Part shown: in pieces, positions 1-9,162 of the stretch
Position numbering within the stretch: position 1 is the stretch's first letter
Layout: every line of letters begins with the position of its first letter
Assembly: GCF_005116715.1 (NCBI RefSeq)
Contig: NZ_SWCI01000017.1
Span: forward strand, 1 to 54,963
Reading direction: 5' to 3'
Length of the DNA stretch: 54,963 nt
Source of the DNA: Ferrimonas sediminicola
GTDB taxonomy: Bacteria; Pseudomonadota; Gammaproteobacteria; Enterobacterales; Shewanellaceae
The notes under the pieces: generated by a model
The model's input: only the letters and a program-made list of their open reading frames with translations
Databases searched by the model: none
What the model was told of the DNA's origin: nothing
Position numbers and translations under genes: made by a program

Positions 1-5
1 ATAAG

Positions 6-81
6 TGGCGTCCCCTAGGGGATTCGAACCCCTGTTACCGCCGTGAAAGGGCGGTGTCCTAGGCCTCTAGACGAAGGGGAC
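6..81 (-). tRNA. tRNA-Glu (TTC)
   Basis: A complete 76-nt cloverleaf on the minus strand, with the CCA end encoded at 6-8 (tgg on the plus strand). The 7-bp acceptor stem GTCCCCT pairs with AGGGGAC and the anticodon is TTC. The sequence is almost the same as E. coli tRNA-Glu. It is the last gene of a leftward Ala-Glu-Glu cluster. Confidence 0.97.
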
Positions 82-125
82 CCTGGACTGTCACCGTTTA
101 GGCTCTGGTGACATGAGCGAGCAAG

Positions 126-205
126 TGGCGTCCCTTACGGGATTGTCGCCCTGTTGCGGCCGTGCATAGAGGGCGCGGTATCTACACCGCCCAGCCCCCG
201 TCGAC
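126..205 (-). pseudogene. decayed tRNA-Glu copy
   Basis: This stretch lies between two intact tRNA-Glu genes and starts with the same tggcgtccc (3' end plus CCA). It keeps recognisable T-arm and anticodon-arm blocks, but the T loop reads CGACAAT instead of TTCGAAT. The anticodon region is altered and the 5' acceptor strand no longer pairs fully. It is best read as a third tandem tRNA-Glu that has degenerated. The right end is approximate. Confidence 0.65.
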
Positions 206-218
206 ATCAACAGATAAG

Positions 219-294
219 TGGCGTCCCCTAGGGGATTCGAACCCCTGTTACCGCCGTGAAAGGGCGGTGTCCTAGGCCTCTAGACGAAGGGGAC
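219..294 (-). tRNA. tRNA-Glu (TTC)
   Basis: Identical to the copy at 6-81: 76 nt, CCA encoded, anticodon TTC. It sits downstream of tRNA-Ala in the leftward cluster. Confidence 0.97.
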
Positions 295-365
295 CCTGGA
301 CCGTTTCCCACCTCTCGGAGAGGTTGGAAACAAAAGGCCGCAATATCTGCGACCCTTTTTAAACT

Positions 366-441
<76 letters not shown>

Positions 442-487
442 AAGCTTGGCTGCACATCTTGGGAAGCATTCCCTGAGTGCGAGGCGC

Positions 488-516
488 ATTGTATGGATGC
501 CCCCAAAATGTGTCAA
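488..516 (-). promoter_or_regulatory. sigma-70 promoter of the tRNA-Ala/Glu cluster
   Basis: On the minus strand there is a perfect -35 TTGACA (511-516), a 17-bp spacer and a near-perfect -10 TACAAT (488-493). A GC-rich discriminator (gcgcctcgc) follows, as is usual for stringently controlled stable RNA promoters. It lies between the gltX stop and the tRNA-Ala 5' end. Confidence 0.8.
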
Positions 517-524
517 CCGGTTTT

Positions 525-1928
525 TCAGGAATTGGCTCTGTTTGCTACAAATTCAACCGCCTTGGTGATTCTGGCCACAGACCTTGTACGACCAATCAGC
601 AACAGGGTTTGATCCAGGCCAGGCGATTGACCGGCACCGGTTACGGCAACACGCAGGGGCATGCCTACTTTCCCCATACCCAGCTCCAGTTCGGCTGCGG
701 TATCCTGAATCGCTTGATGGATCGCCTCGGCGGTCCACTCCGTCAGGGCCTCGAGCTTCTCCTTCACCAGCTCCAGAGGCTGCTGAGCCACGGGACGCAA
801 ATGCTTCTTGGCAGCGGTGGCATCGAACTCCTCGAACTCCTCGTAGAAGTAGCGGCTGGCAGCGGCCAGTTCCTTGAGGGTCTGGCAACGCTCGGCCATC
901 ACGCCAATCAACTGTTCCAGGGCCGGCCCATTCTCCAGGTCGATCTGCTGATCCTGCATGTGCCACTGAAGGTGCTCGGCGACATAGGCCGGGTCCATAC
1001 TCTTCATATAGTGCTGGTTGAGCCACAGCAGTTTTTCAGTATTGAATGCGGAGGCGGACTTGTTGATGGCGTCCAGGCTGAACAGATCGATCATCTCCTG
1101 ACGGGTGAAGATCTCCTGGTCACCGTGGGACCATCCCAGTCGAACCAAGTAGTTCAGCAGGGCTTCCGGAAGGTAACCGTCGTCGCGGTACTGCATGACG
1201 CTGACGGCACCATGGCGCTTGGACAACTTGGCACCGTCGTCACCCAGAATCATGGAGACGTGGGCAAACTCGGGTACCGGTGCACCCAGTGCCTGGTAGA
1301 TGTTGATCTGACGAGGGGTATTGTTGATGTGATCTTCACCGCGAACAACATGGGTGATGCCCATGTCCCAGTCGTCCACCACCACACAGAAGTTGTAGGT
1401 GGGGGAACCATCGGTGCGGCGGATGATCAGATCGTCCAGCTCGTTGTTGGCGATTTCGATACGACCACGAACGTGATCGTCAAAGACAACTGAGCCTTCG
1501 GTTGGGTTGCGGAAGCGGATAACATAGGGCGCCTCCTGGTCGGCGCCATCACGACAGGTGCCGTCGTAACGCGGTTTTTCCCCATTGGCCATCTGAGTTT
1601 CACGCAGCGCATCCAGACGCTCTCGGGAGCAGTAGCACTTGTAGGCCTTGCCCTCCTCGATCAACTGGTCGATAAGCTGGTTGTAACGATCAAAACGCTT
1701 GGTCTGATAGTAGGGACCCTCTTCCCAGTTCAGCCCCAGCCACTGCATCCCCTCCATGATGGCGTCTATGGCCTCCTGGGTGGAACGCTCCAGATCGGTG
1801 TCCTCAATGCGCAGTACAAACTCGCCACCCATATTACGGGCATAGAGCCAGGAGTAGAGGGCAGTACGGGCACCACCGACGTGCAGGTATCCCGTGGGGC
1901 TGGGTGCAAAACGCGTTTTAACAGTCAT
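525..1928 (-). CDS. gltX: glutamate--tRNA ligase
   Basis: Cytoplasmic class I aminoacyl-tRNA synthetase that charges tRNA-Glu with glutamate. The protein has 467 residues, the usual size for bacterial GluRS. The N-terminal HIGH-type signature appears as [14 protein letters not shown] near residues 9-22, and the KMSKS-type loop appears as AKLSKRHG near residue 240. A helical anticodon-binding domain follows. The ATG at 1928 places the HIGH motif at the expected distance from the N terminus. Its tRNA-Glu substrate genes lie just downstream and valine tRNA genes lie divergently upstream. In E. coli, gltX also neighbours valine tRNA genes. Confidence 0.98.
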   Translation of the reverse strand: MTVKTRFAPSPTGYLHVGGARTALYSWLYARNMGGEFVLRIEDTDLERSTQEAIDAIMEGMQWLGLNWEEGPYYQTKRFDRYNQLIDQLIEEGKAYKCYCSRERLDALRETQMANGEKPRYDGTCRDGADQEAPYVIRFRNPTEGSVVFDDHVRGRIEIANNELDDLIIRRTDGSPTYNFCVVVDDWDMGITHVVRGEDHINNTPRQINIYQALGAPVPEFAHVSMILGDDGAKLSKRHGAVSVMQYRDDGYLPEALLNYLVRLGWSHGDQEIFTRQEMIDLFSLDAINKSASAFNTEKLLWLNQHYMKSMDPAYVAEHLQWHMQDQQIDLENGPALEQLIGVMAERCQTLKELAAASRYFYEEFEEFDATAAKKHLRPVAQQPLELVKEKLEALTEWTAEAIHQAIQDTAAELELGMGKVGMPLRVAVTGAGQSPGLDQTLLLIGRTRSVARITKAVEFVANRANS

Positions 1929-2215
1929 AACCTTCTCTAGATTGGTTCATTCGACGGTCCTGCCATCTGGGCAGGAAGAAAATCGCATCATTCTAGCAGA
2001 ACTCCACCGGGGAAACCCAAGAGTGTTTTCTCTCTATAGAGGGAGGCCAATCCCGCGGGGGCGGCGCCGCCTCCCCGGCCCATTGCCAAGGCGGCGAAAT
2101 CGCCGGCAGAACGTGACATTTGCCCACAAATCCAGCACCTTCCCAATTTTGCTGAACCTATTTCGCCCAGGCCGTTCGATAAGTCGCCACACGGTGGGTT
2201 TCGGGGAGAAATCTG
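1929..2215. other. intergenic region between gltX and the tRNA-Val array
   Basis: About 290 bases with no convincing gene. It must hold the gltX promoter, reading leftward, and it ends at the tRNA-Val promoter. I see no repeat or strong hairpin. Confidence 0.5.
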
Positions 2216-2243
2216 TTGACACCCAAGGCGTGCCACCTATAAT
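2216..2243 (+). promoter_or_regulatory. sigma-70 promoter of the tRNA-Val array
   Basis: Perfect -35 TTGACA (2216-2221) and perfect -10 TATAAT (2238-2243) with a 16-bp spacer. A C-rich discriminator (acgcctccg) follows. The first tRNA-Val begins 17 bases after the -10. Confidence 0.88.
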
Positions 2244-2259
2244 ACGCCTCCGTTGCTGA

Positions 2260-2335
2260 GGGCGATTAGCTCAGTTGGGAGAGCACCTGCCTTACAAGCA
2301 GGGGGTCACTGGTTCAAGCCCGGTATCGCCCACCA
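2260..2335 (+). tRNA. tRNA-Val (TAC)
   Basis: A 76-nt cloverleaf starting GGGCGATTAGCTC and ending CCA, with anticodon TAC in a CCTGC/GCAGG stem. First of four copies. Confidence 0.97.
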
Positions 2336-2374
2336 CTTTCTTCAGCGCAGTGTAAAAAAGACCACATATGATGT

Positions 2375-2450
2375 GGGCGATTAGCTCAGTTGGGAGAGCA
2401 CCTGCCTTACAAGCAGGGGGTCACTGGTTCAAGCCCGGTATCGCCCACCA
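2375..2450 (+). tRNA. tRNA-Val (TAC)
   Basis: Second copy, identical in sequence to the one at 2260-2335. CCA is encoded. Confidence 0.97.
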
Positions 2451-2500
2451 CTTATTTATGATGGATGGTGTTAAACCTTCTATCAGCCACAGTTTGCTGT

Positions 2501-2576
2501 GGGCGATTAGCTCAGTTGGGAGAGCACCTGCCTTACAAGCAGGGGGTCACTGGTTCAAGCCCGGTATCGCCCACCA
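2501..2576 (+). tRNA. tRNA-Val (TAC)
   Basis: Third identical copy, inside the 126-bp repeat. Confidence 0.97.
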
Positions 2577-2626
2577 CCTACTTATGATGGATGGTGTTAA
2601 ACCTTCTATCAGCCACAGTTTACTGT

Positions 2627-2702
2627 GGGCGATTAGCTCAGTTGGGAGAGCACCTGCCTTACAAGCAGGGGGTCACTGGTTCAAGCCCGGTATCGCCCAC
2701 CA
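2627..2702 (+). tRNA. tRNA-Val (TAC)
   Basis: Fourth identical copy. A strong terminator follows nine bases later. Confidence 0.97.
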
Positions 2703-2710
2703 AATTCAGA

Positions 2711-2739
2711 AAAGCGAGTCTCAGGACTCGCTTTTTTTG
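2711..2739 (+). terminator. terminator of the tRNA-Val operon
   Basis: Perfect hairpin AGCGAGTC-tcag-GACTCGCT followed by a run of seven T. It closes the valine tRNA transcript. Confidence 0.92.
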
Positions 2740-2925
2740 TGGCTGTCGTCCCCGGCGGCACTCTCCTCTCTTCCTTCTCGGCAGGCCCTGTCCGTAAGCC
2801 GGTTCCCCGCGGCTGCGGCCCGGCCTCCCTGTGCCGCCAGCACCCCGAAACGCCCGAACCAAAATCATCTGGCTATCTTAAATCTTCGTACTAGGGTTAC
2901 TACATCAGGCTAGAGGAGAGTGACG

Positions 2926-3162
2926 ATGGCCGATATCTCACAATCCGCCTCCAGGGGCAGCATCGCCGAGTACCTGCGACACGTTCAGGGACTGGATGCC
3001 GCTTCCGCCGAGCGGGAAGCGGCGGTAATCATCGATAACTTCGAACGGATGAAGGCGATGGGCTACATCAAGGGGTGGTGCTTCGATGAAGGGGGGCACC
3101 TGGACCTGATCCCGACAGACCAGATTGCCCACCTGCTTGGCGACGAACAGCAGGGTTACTGA
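2926..3162 (+). CDS. small protein of unknown function
   Basis: A 78-residue soluble protein that I do not recognise. GAGGAG at 2913-2918 is seven bases from the ATG at 2926, so that start is preferred over the GTG at 2920, which would overlap the ribosome-binding site. The predicted chain is mostly helical and acidic (SAEREAAVIIDNFERMKAMG), with no signal peptide or membrane segment. Its 3' end overlaps the convergent transporter gene by seven bases. Coding use matches the host genome, so it is probably a real resident gene. Confidence 0.7.
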   Translation: MADISQSASRGSIAEYLRHVQGLDAASAEREAAVIIDNFERMKAMGYIKGWCFDEGGHLDLIPTDQIAHLLGDEQQGY

Positions 3163-4613
3163 TAGCCCACCAGAGTGGCAATGAGCATGACTACTGTGGC
3201 CAGCCCCATGACGATCAGCGTAAATCGCCAGATGAAACCAACCCAGAGGGGCCATGCCAGCCGCGCCACGCCGAGGCATCCCACCAGGCTCGCCGACGTG
3301 GGAATGATGATGTTGGTCAGCCCATCTCCCAGTTGAAAAGCCAGAACCGCCACCTGACGACTGACCTGGAGCATGTCCGCCAGAGGCGCCATCAAAGGCA
3401 TGGTCAGGGCGGCCTGGCCGCTACCTGAGGAGACCAGCAGATTGAACGCCGACTGGAACCAGAACATCACTACGGCCGCGGCTTCGCTGCCCAAGCCACT
3501 GAAGGCGCTGCCGGCGCCATGCAGCAGGGTGTTCAGGATCGAGGGCGCGGCGGGATCGTCACCACCGAGGAGCAGAATGATCCCCTTTGCCAGGGCAACC
3601 ACCAGGATGGCCGGCATCAGTATCGCCGCCCCCTTGGTGAACTCATCACCCAACTGATTCATGGAACTCAACCGACCACCGATGCGGGCAATGACGCCGA
3701 TCACCAGGCCAATCACCATGAACTGAGCCGCGATCTGAGGAATGTAGTAGCCTCGGGTGATCACCCCCCAGGTCACCCAGATCAAGCCCAACACCAGGGC
3801 CAGGATGATTCCCTGGTCCAACCGCTCCATCCGCTCTGTCGTCTCCCCCTGTTGATGACGCGCGCGCCAGTAGTGATCGGAGGCGTAGCTGGGCGATGAC
3901 TCGGGGTTATGGCGAATCCGCCGGCCATAACGATAGAGGTAGAGCATGCCGGTCAGGGTGAACAGGGCCCAGATCGCCATACGAAACGGGGCGCCGGAAA
4001 GCACGGGCACACCGGCGATCCCCTGGGCGATAGCGACACTGAAAGGGTTCATCCAGCTGGTGCCAAACCCCACCTGGGTGGCCACGTAGGAGCAGCAAAC
4101 CGCCGAGAGACTGTCGTACCCCAGGCGCACCATCATGGGGACCAAGATGACACAAAACGCCACCGCTTCCTCCCCCATGCCAAAGACGGCCCCCCCCAGG
4201 GAGAAGAGCAGGAAAAGTATCGGCAGCATCAGATCCTGATAGCGCGCCGACCTGTGAATCATGGAGACGATGGCCCTGTCCATGGCGCCGGTGGCCATGA
4301 TGATGCCGAACGCCCCGCCGATGACCAGCAGAAAGGCGATGATGCCGATGGCGCTGCCCCACTTGGACCCGGATACCAGTCCCTCGAACAGCACATTGGC
4401 CAGGCCGGCCCCCCCCTCTTCGGAGAACCAGGGCATGGCCAGAGGAGCATCGGCGTAGTGGAAGCTTCCCTCGACCAGCAGGGTCCGATTCCCCACCTGG
4501 TGGACTTCGAACAAGCCAGCGGGCACCACCATGGTGGCCAGCCAGGCCATAATGGCCAGGAAACTGAGCAGAACCAGGGCATTAGGCACTCTGGCAGCGA
4601 CGGGGCGGGACAT
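3156..4613 (-). CDS. YfcC-family membrane transporter
   Basis: A 485-residue polytopic inner-membrane protein with about a dozen hydrophobic segments. The N terminus (PNALVLLSFLAIMAWLATMVVPAG) resembles the YfcC / C4-dicarboxylate anaerobic carrier-like family. Family members are thought to move carboxylates, amino acids or peptides; the substrate here cannot be told from sequence. A region near residue 375 (SSGSGQAALTMPLMAPLAD) and another near residue 410 (FQLGDGLTNIIIPTSA) match the re-entrant hairpin signatures of the ion transporter superfamily. It is monocistronic, divergent from the MFS gene, and convergent with the 78-residue gene. Confidence 0.82.
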   Translation of the reverse strand: MSRPVAARVPNALVLLSFLAIMAWLATMVVPAGLFEVHQVGNRTLLVEGSFHYADAPLAMPWFSEEGGAGLANVLFEGLVSGSKWGSAIGIIAFLLVIGGAFGIIMATGAMDRAIVSMIHRSARYQDLMLPILFLLFSLGGAVFGMGEEAVAFCVILVPMMVRLGYDSLSAVCCSYVATQVGFGTSWMNPFSVAIAQGIAGVPVLSGAPFRMAIWALFTLTGMLYLYRYGRRIRHNPESSPSYASDHYWRARHQQGETTERMERLDQGIILALVLGLIWVTWGVITRGYYIPQIAAQFMVIGLVIGVIARIGGRLSSMNQLGDEFTKGAAILMPAILVVALAKGIILLLGGDDPAAPSILNTLLHGAGSAFSGLGSEAAAVVMFWFQSAFNLLVSSGSGQAALTMPLMAPLADMLQVSRQVAVLAFQLGDGLTNIIIPTSASLVGCLGVARLAWPLWVGFIWRFTLIVMGLATVVMLIATLVGYQ

Positions 4614-4785
4614 GACTTCTCCTACAACTCTCTGTGAATTTCTCTACCCAGGTTCGGGGCGCCACTACCTTAGCCTGTGGCGAGGCCTAAGTCAGCGTCA
4701 GATGGTAATTTTGCGTCACGGGGTTTACAGACACCCTAACCAGGACCATTATATAAGCAAATAACTTTACTAAACAGGCGCAGAG

Positions 4786-6015
4786 ATGGATGCTCGACCC
4801 TACTACACCTTCGGCGTTACCCTGCTGATCACCCTGATCAGCGTCAGCGGCATCGCCCTGCCCTACCCCATCCTGGCGCCGCTGTTTCTCGATCTGGGAC
4901 ACCCGGTCAGCCAGATTATGGAACTGCCTCCCAAACTGCTGCTTGGTGCCGCCCTGGCGATCTACCCGGTGGGGATCCTGATCGGCGCCAACTACATCGG
5001 CGCCTGGTCCGACCGAGCCGGCCGCAAGAGGGTGCTGGTCTGGACCATGCTGGGAGCCGCGCTGAGCTATGGCTTGACCGCCTGGGCCATCAGCCTGGGC
5101 AGCTTCGCGCTGTTTGCCCTCAGCCGGCTGCTGACCGGCCTGTTCGAAGGCAACCTGTCGGTGGCCAGGGCGATTGCCGCGGATCTGCACCCCAGAATCG
5201 ACCGTACCCGCGCCTTCTCCTATCTGAGTGCCATGAGCTATGCCGGCTACCTGGTTGGGCCCCTGATTGGGGGGATGCTGTTGCCCCTGGGGGCCAGCCT
5301 GGCCTTCTGGGTTGCCGCCCTGGCCTGTGTCGCCGCCCTGGTTCTGATTATCCTGGCCCTGCCTAAAGATGCCCCCAAGGCGCTCCGCTCCAGCCGAGGC
5401 GGCAGCCTGAGCCTGTTGATTCAGCCCAAATACCGCGGCTTCTTCGCCTGCTACCTGCTGCTGATGCTGGGATTAAACGGGTTCTACGAGTTCTACCCGG
5501 TATGGCTGGTGGAATACCTGGCGTTCGACAGTCAACAGATCGCCTGGGCCACGGTACTGTTGACCAGTGCCATGATCGCCACTGCAACCCTGGCCACCAT
5601 GAAGATGAAACGCCTGCTGGGGCTGGTCCCCTCGGCCCTGACGGGGATGGTGATCTTCGCCATTGCCGTCGCCAGCTTCCCCTATGGGGGCGGCCAATAT
5701 GTTGCCAGCTTTGTTGCGGCCGGCGCCGGCATCGCCCTGTTTAACGCCATGGTGCCCAGCTACCTGTCAGAGCAGGGCCGGGACAGTGACGGCCAGGGTC
5801 AGCTGATGGGGCTGCTGACCACGGTGTTCTGCCTGGGCAATGTGGTGATCGCCGTCCTGGGAGCCTTGCTGGCGCTGCTGGACACCCGGCTGGTGCTGAT
5901 GCTCAGCGCCGTGCTGGGCGTCGCGGCGGCTCTGCAGTTCCACCGGCTTAGCCGATCTGGCCCACTGGAAGCGAAGCCCGAGGGGGCGGTCAACTCCCCA
6001 GGTAGCGATGCCTGA
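4786..6015 (+). CDS. major facilitator superfamily transporter
   Basis: A 409-residue, 12-helix permease of the inner membrane. The loop 2-3 signature of drug:H+ antiporter-type MFS proteins is visible as GAWSDRAGRKRVL near residue 70. The second helix pair includes SRLLTGLFEGNLSVARA, also typical of this group. It probably exports a small molecule by proton exchange, but the substrate is unknown. It is transcribed divergently from the YfcC transporter across a 172-base gap, and its last 26 bases overlap the convergent peptidase gene. Confidence 0.85.
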   Translation: MDARPYYTFGVTLLITLISVSGIALPYPILAPLFLDLGHPVSQIMELPPKLLLGAALAIYPVGILIGANYIGAWSDRAGRKRVLVWTMLGAALSYGLTAWAISLGSFALFALSRLLTGLFEGNLSVARAIAADLHPRIDRTRAFSYLSAMSYAGYLVGPLIGGMLLPLGASLAFWVAALACVAALVLIILALPKDAPKALRSSRGGSLSLLIQPKYRGFFACYLLLMLGLNGFYEFYPVWLVEYLAFDSQQIAWATVLLTSAMIATATLATMKMKRLLGLVPSALTGMVIFAIAVASFPYGGGQYVASFVAAGAGIALFNAMVPSYLSEQGRDSDGQGQLMGLLTTVFCLGNVVIAVLGALLALLDTRLVLMLSAVLGVAAALQFHRLSRSGPLEAKPEGAVNSPGSDA

Positions 6016-7456
6016 GATGGTCCAGCAGGGGTTGAGCACTCAGGGGACGACCGCTCACCTGGAGACAGACCGAGTTCAGATCGCCGCCTCCGCCGTGGCG
6101 CCACACCTGATCCGCCAGCCGGCCGCACACCCACTGGTGGCGCAGAGGAGCGGGCTGGTGCCACTGCGGCTGGCGCTTCAGGCCAGCCAGGTGCTGAGCG
6201 GCAAACATGGCACCCAAGGCATAGCTTGGGAAGTAACCAAACTCGGCAAAACACCAATGGATATCCTGCAGACAGCCTTGGCGATCATTGCCGGGGCGTA
6301 CCCCCAGCAGCTGCTCCATCCCCTGGCTCCAGGCGCCCGGCAGCTCGCTCAGGGGAAGATCACCGCCGAGCAGCGCCTGCTCCAGGCGGAAGCGCAACAG
6401 GATGTGGGCAGGATAGGTGACTTCGTCGGCCTCCACCCGGATTAGGGAGGGCACCACCTTCAGCACATGGGCGGCCAGGTTGTCGGCCTCCAGGGCGGCA
6501 TCGCTGCCCCACTCCCTTTGCAGACATTCCGACAGCCAGCTGAGAAACTCCGGCTCCCTGGCCAGTTGCATCTCGAACGCCAGGGCCTGGGCTTCGTGCA
6601 ACCCGGCGGACTGCACCCGGGCCATGGGGGTCTGGTGCCACTTGGGGTCGATCCCCTGTTCGAAGCGGGCATGACCCACCTCATGGATGATGGAGTAGAG
6701 GCCGGATAGCGGGTTGGCCAGGTCGTACCTGGAGGTGATGCGGACATCCCCGGGCACCCCGGCAGTGAAGGGGTGGGTACTGACATCGATGCGGCCGGCA
6801 TCCGAGTCAAATCCCAGTTCTCTTGCCAAGGCTTCCGCTGTCCGCCTCTGATGCTCCAGGTCGATTCTGGGCAGGGGCAGAGGGTGTCGTTCCCGGCTGC
6901 GGGCACTGGCCTGCTGAATCAGCTCAGGCAACTGGGCTTCGATGGGCGCAAACAGGGCGATGAGCTCCGCCAGGCTCAACCCCGGCTCAAACTTGTGCAG
7001 CAGGGACTGGTAGAGGGGCTCTCCCGGATCACTCCGCCGCTGCGCCTCCTCCCTGAGCAGTTCGAGCAGCGGTTCGAAGGCCCGGGCAAACAGGGGGAAG
7101 CGGTCCTGGTTGCGAGCCTGGCGCCAGGCAGTTTCACAGGCAACAGACAGGGTGGCCTTGCGCCGGATAAAGGGCTCATCCAACAGCGTGGCGTCCCGGT
7201 ACCGCCTCACCATCAGGGTCTTCATCCGCCGCTGCTCGCCATTGTCCTCGGGGGCCGACTCCAGGGCATCGGCGACCCACGCCTGGGTGAGGCGGCGATG
7301 AATCTCCGCCTCCAGCTCTGCCATCGCCTCCCCACGGGCGGTCTGTCCGGCGTCGCTGCACAGGGTGGCCTGATCCCACTGGAGCAGGGCCAGGGCATGT
7401 TCCAGCCGACAGATTCCGGCAAATAGTTGAGACAGGTCACTCGGGGTTTGTGTCAT
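5990..7456 (-). CDS. M32 family metallocarboxypeptidase (Taq type)
   Basis: A cytoplasmic zinc carboxypeptidase of 488 residues, typical for family M32. The HEXXH zinc motif appears as IIHEVGHARFEQG, and the C-terminal part has the family pattern of LRFRLEQALLGGDLP followed by GCLQDIHW and FGYFPSYALGAMFAAQ. The frame is open upstream to 7579, but the ATG at 7456 is preceded by AAGGA at good spacing and begins at the family's usual N terminus. It removes C-terminal residues from peptides. It is divergent from a LysR regulator only 108 bases away, which may control it. Confidence 0.93.
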   Translation of the reverse strand: MTQTPSDLSQLFAGICRLEHALALLQWDQATLCSDAGQTARGEAMAELEAEIHRRLTQAWVADALESAPEDNGEQRRMKTLMVRRYRDATLLDEPFIRRKATLSVACETAWRQARNQDRFPLFARAFEPLLELLREEAQRRSDPGEPLYQSLLHKFEPGLSLAELIALFAPIEAQLPELIQQASARSRERHPLPLPRIDLEHQRRTAEALARELGFDSDAGRIDVSTHPFTAGVPGDVRITSRYDLANPLSGLYSIIHEVGHARFEQGIDPKWHQTPMARVQSAGLHEAQALAFEMQLAREPEFLSWLSECLQREWGSDAALEADNLAAHVLKVVPSLIRVEADEVTYPAHILLRFRLEQALLGGDLPLSELPGAWSQGMEQLLGVRPGNDRQGCLQDIHWCFAEFGYFPSYALGAMFAAQHLAGLKRQPQWHQPAPLRHQWVCGRLADQVWRHGGGGDLNSVCLQVSGRPLSAQPLLDHLRHRYLGS

Positions 7457-7564
7457 GGAGCCATCCTTACTAATTACGCTTAAAAATTCGTTAGGTAATA
7501 GCGCATTTGTTTGGCATAGTAATAAATCAATTATATTAATTCTTCCAAAAAGAAATAATCCGTT

Positions 7565-8452
7565 ATGGACCTCCGTCAACTACGCAACTTTGTCACCGTC
7601 GCCGAACAGAGCAGTTTTACCCGTGCCGCCCGCATCCTGGGTGTGGCCCAGCCGGCGGTGAGCACCGCCATCAAGAAACTGGAGACCGAACTGGGTCTGG
7701 TACTGTTGCACCGACAGGACAAACGCGTGCAGTTGACCGCCGAAGGGCAGGAACTGCTGCCCCACGCCAAGGAGATCCTGTCCCGGGTTGAGCTGGCCGA
7801 ATCCGCCATGACCCGCCTACAACAACTGGGACGTGGCGAGGTGAAGATTGCCCTGCCCGGCATGATCGGCTCCTACTATTTCCCCGCACTGCTGATGGCC
7901 TTCCACCACCGCTATCCCGAGCTCAAGCTGTCGCTGATAGAGGCGGGCACCCGGGAGATCCAATCGATGATCGAGCGCGACGAGATCGACATCGGCATCG
8001 TCATCGACGGTGATACCCAGCCGACCCTGGAGACCATCCCCCTGACCAAGGAGGAGATGATCGTCGCCTGCGCCCTGGATCATCCGCTGGCGGAGAAGGA
8101 GTCGATCAAATTTGAGGAGTTCCTCGAGCATGAACTGGTGATGTTCAAGCGCGGCTACTACCACAGGGAGCGGATGGATCAGATGGCCAAAACGCACAAC
8201 CTGGAGCCGCAGCTGGCGTTCGAGACCAACCTGATTGAGCTGATCCGCTCCATCGTCCGTCAGGGCTTCGCCATCACCACGGTGCTGAAGATGGTGGTCG
8301 ATAACGATCCGCAAATTAAGGCGGTCTCCTTCGCCGAGCCGCTGTTCATGGATCTGCATGTTGCCTGGAAACGGGGCCGGGCCCTGACCCAGGCGGACCG
8401 CACCTTCCTGGACTTCCTGCTGGAGCAGCGGGACAGTGCCAAGTCGATCTGA
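7565..8452 (+). CDS. LysR-family transcriptional regulator
   Basis: A 295-residue DNA-binding regulator. The N-terminal winged helix is clear (LRQLRNFVTVAEQSSFTRAA, then AQPAVSTAIKKLE). Residues from about 90 form the periplasmic-binding-like effector domain. LysR proteins usually control a divergent neighbour from the shared intergenic region; here that is the M32 peptidase gene (gap 7457-7564, A+T rich). The co-inducer is unknown. A strong terminator follows at 8468. Confidence 0.93.
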   Translation: MDLRQLRNFVTVAEQSSFTRAARILGVAQPAVSTAIKKLETELGLVLLHRQDKRVQLTAEGQELLPHAKEILSRVELAESAMTRLQQLGRGEVKIALPGMIGSYYFPALLMAFHHRYPELKLSLIEAGTREIQSMIERDEIDIGIVIDGDTQPTLETIPLTKEEMIVACALDHPLAEKESIKFEEFLEHELVMFKRGYYHRERMDQMAKTHNLEPQLAFETNLIELIRSIVRQGFAITTVLKMVVDNDPQIKAVSFAEPLFMDLHVAWKRGRALTQADRTFLDFLLEQRDSAKSI

Positions 8453-8467
8453 CCCCCATGTCAGATG

Positions 8468-8496
8468 AAAAAGGCCGGTGAAAACCGGCCTTTTTC
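8468..8496 (+). terminator. terminator after the LysR gene
   Basis: Hairpin AAGGCCGGT-gaaa-ACCGGCCTT flanked by A and T runs. It can serve both the LysR gene and the convergent maiA operon. Confidence 0.9.
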
Positions 8497-8501
8497 TTTG
8501 G

Positions 8502-9152
8502 TCAGATCACCGCATCGGGCTGGTTTTCCGGCGCCGCCAGGGCGAAGGGCTCCAGCTCGCGGCAGCGGCCGACGATGCCATTGATCAGGGGGTACTCCCC
8601 CATGGGCAGCTCGAAGCGCTCGGCGTTGTAGACCTGAGGCACCAGGCAGAGGTCGGCGACGGTGATCTCATCGCCGACGCAGTAGAGCCCGGCACTCTGC
8701 TCCAGCTGCAGCTCAAAACCGCCAAAGGCGGTCTTGAGCCAGTGGTGATACCACTGCCTCTTCTGCTGCTCATCGATGCCCAGCTCCGCGGTGAGGTATT
8801 TCAATACCCTCAGGTTGTTCAGCGGGTGGCAATCGATGGCCAGGTTCTGCGCCAATGCCCGTGCCCTCGCCCTGCGTGTCGGTTCATCGGGCAACAGCGA
8901 GGGCTCGGGGTAGGCCTCGTCCAGATACTCGATGATCGCCAGGGACTGATTGAGGATCAGATCGCCGTCCTGGAGGGTGGGCACCAGGTGATTGGGGTTG
9001 AGCACACCATAACAGGGCTGGTGCTGCTGCCCGCCATCCTTAACCAGGTTGATCGAGATGTTCTCGTATTTCAGCCCCTTGATGGCACAGGCGATCCTGA
9101 CCCGATAGGCAGCGCTGGAGCGCCAGTATCCATACAGTTTGAGCATCGGCAA
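8502..9152 (-). CDS. maiA: maleylacetoacetate isomerase
   Basis: A zeta-class glutathione S-transferase-fold enzyme of about 216 residues that isomerises maleylacetoacetate to fumarylacetoacetate, the fourth step of homogentisate breakdown. The zeta signature SSAAYRVRIA is near residues 12-21, and the thioredoxin-fold block PTLQDGDLILNQSLAIIEYL follows. The usual C-terminal helical domain is present. The TTG at 9152 has AAGGGG about six bases upstream, while the ATG at 9146 (two codons in) has poorer spacing; either is possible. It is the last gene of the hppD-hmgA-fahA-maiA operon, 10 bases after fahA. Confidence 0.93.
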   Translation of the reverse strand: MPMLKLYGYWRSSAAYRVRIACAIKGLKYENISINLVKDGGQQHQPCYGVLNPNHLVPTLQDGDLILNQSLAIIEYLDEAYPEPSLLPDEPTRRARARALAQNLAIDCHPLNNLRVLKYLTAELGIDEQQKRQWYHHWLKTAFGGFELQLEQSAGLYCVGDEITVADLCLVPQVYNAERFELPMGEYPLINGIVGRCRELEPFALAAPENQPDAVI

Positions 9153-9162
9153 CGGCGCCCCC

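Larger units (their letters stand above)
2375..2702 (+). repeat. 126-bp tandem repeat unit (tRNA-Val plus spacer)
   Basis: tRNA copies 2, 3 and 4 start exactly 126 bases apart (2375, 2501, 2627). Their spacers are nearly identical, carrying the block atgatggatggtgttaaacc at about 2458 and 2584. This shows recent tandem duplication of a gene-plus-spacer unit. The first spacer (2336-2374) is different. Confidence 0.9.

Noticed and set aside
477-1493. Long open frame opposite gltX
   Set aside because: Antisense shadow of a well-recognised gene in GC-rich DNA; low-complexity translation and no ribosome-binding site.
2368-2913. Open frame through the tRNA-Val array
   Set aside because: Translation of three tRNA repeats; not a protein gene.
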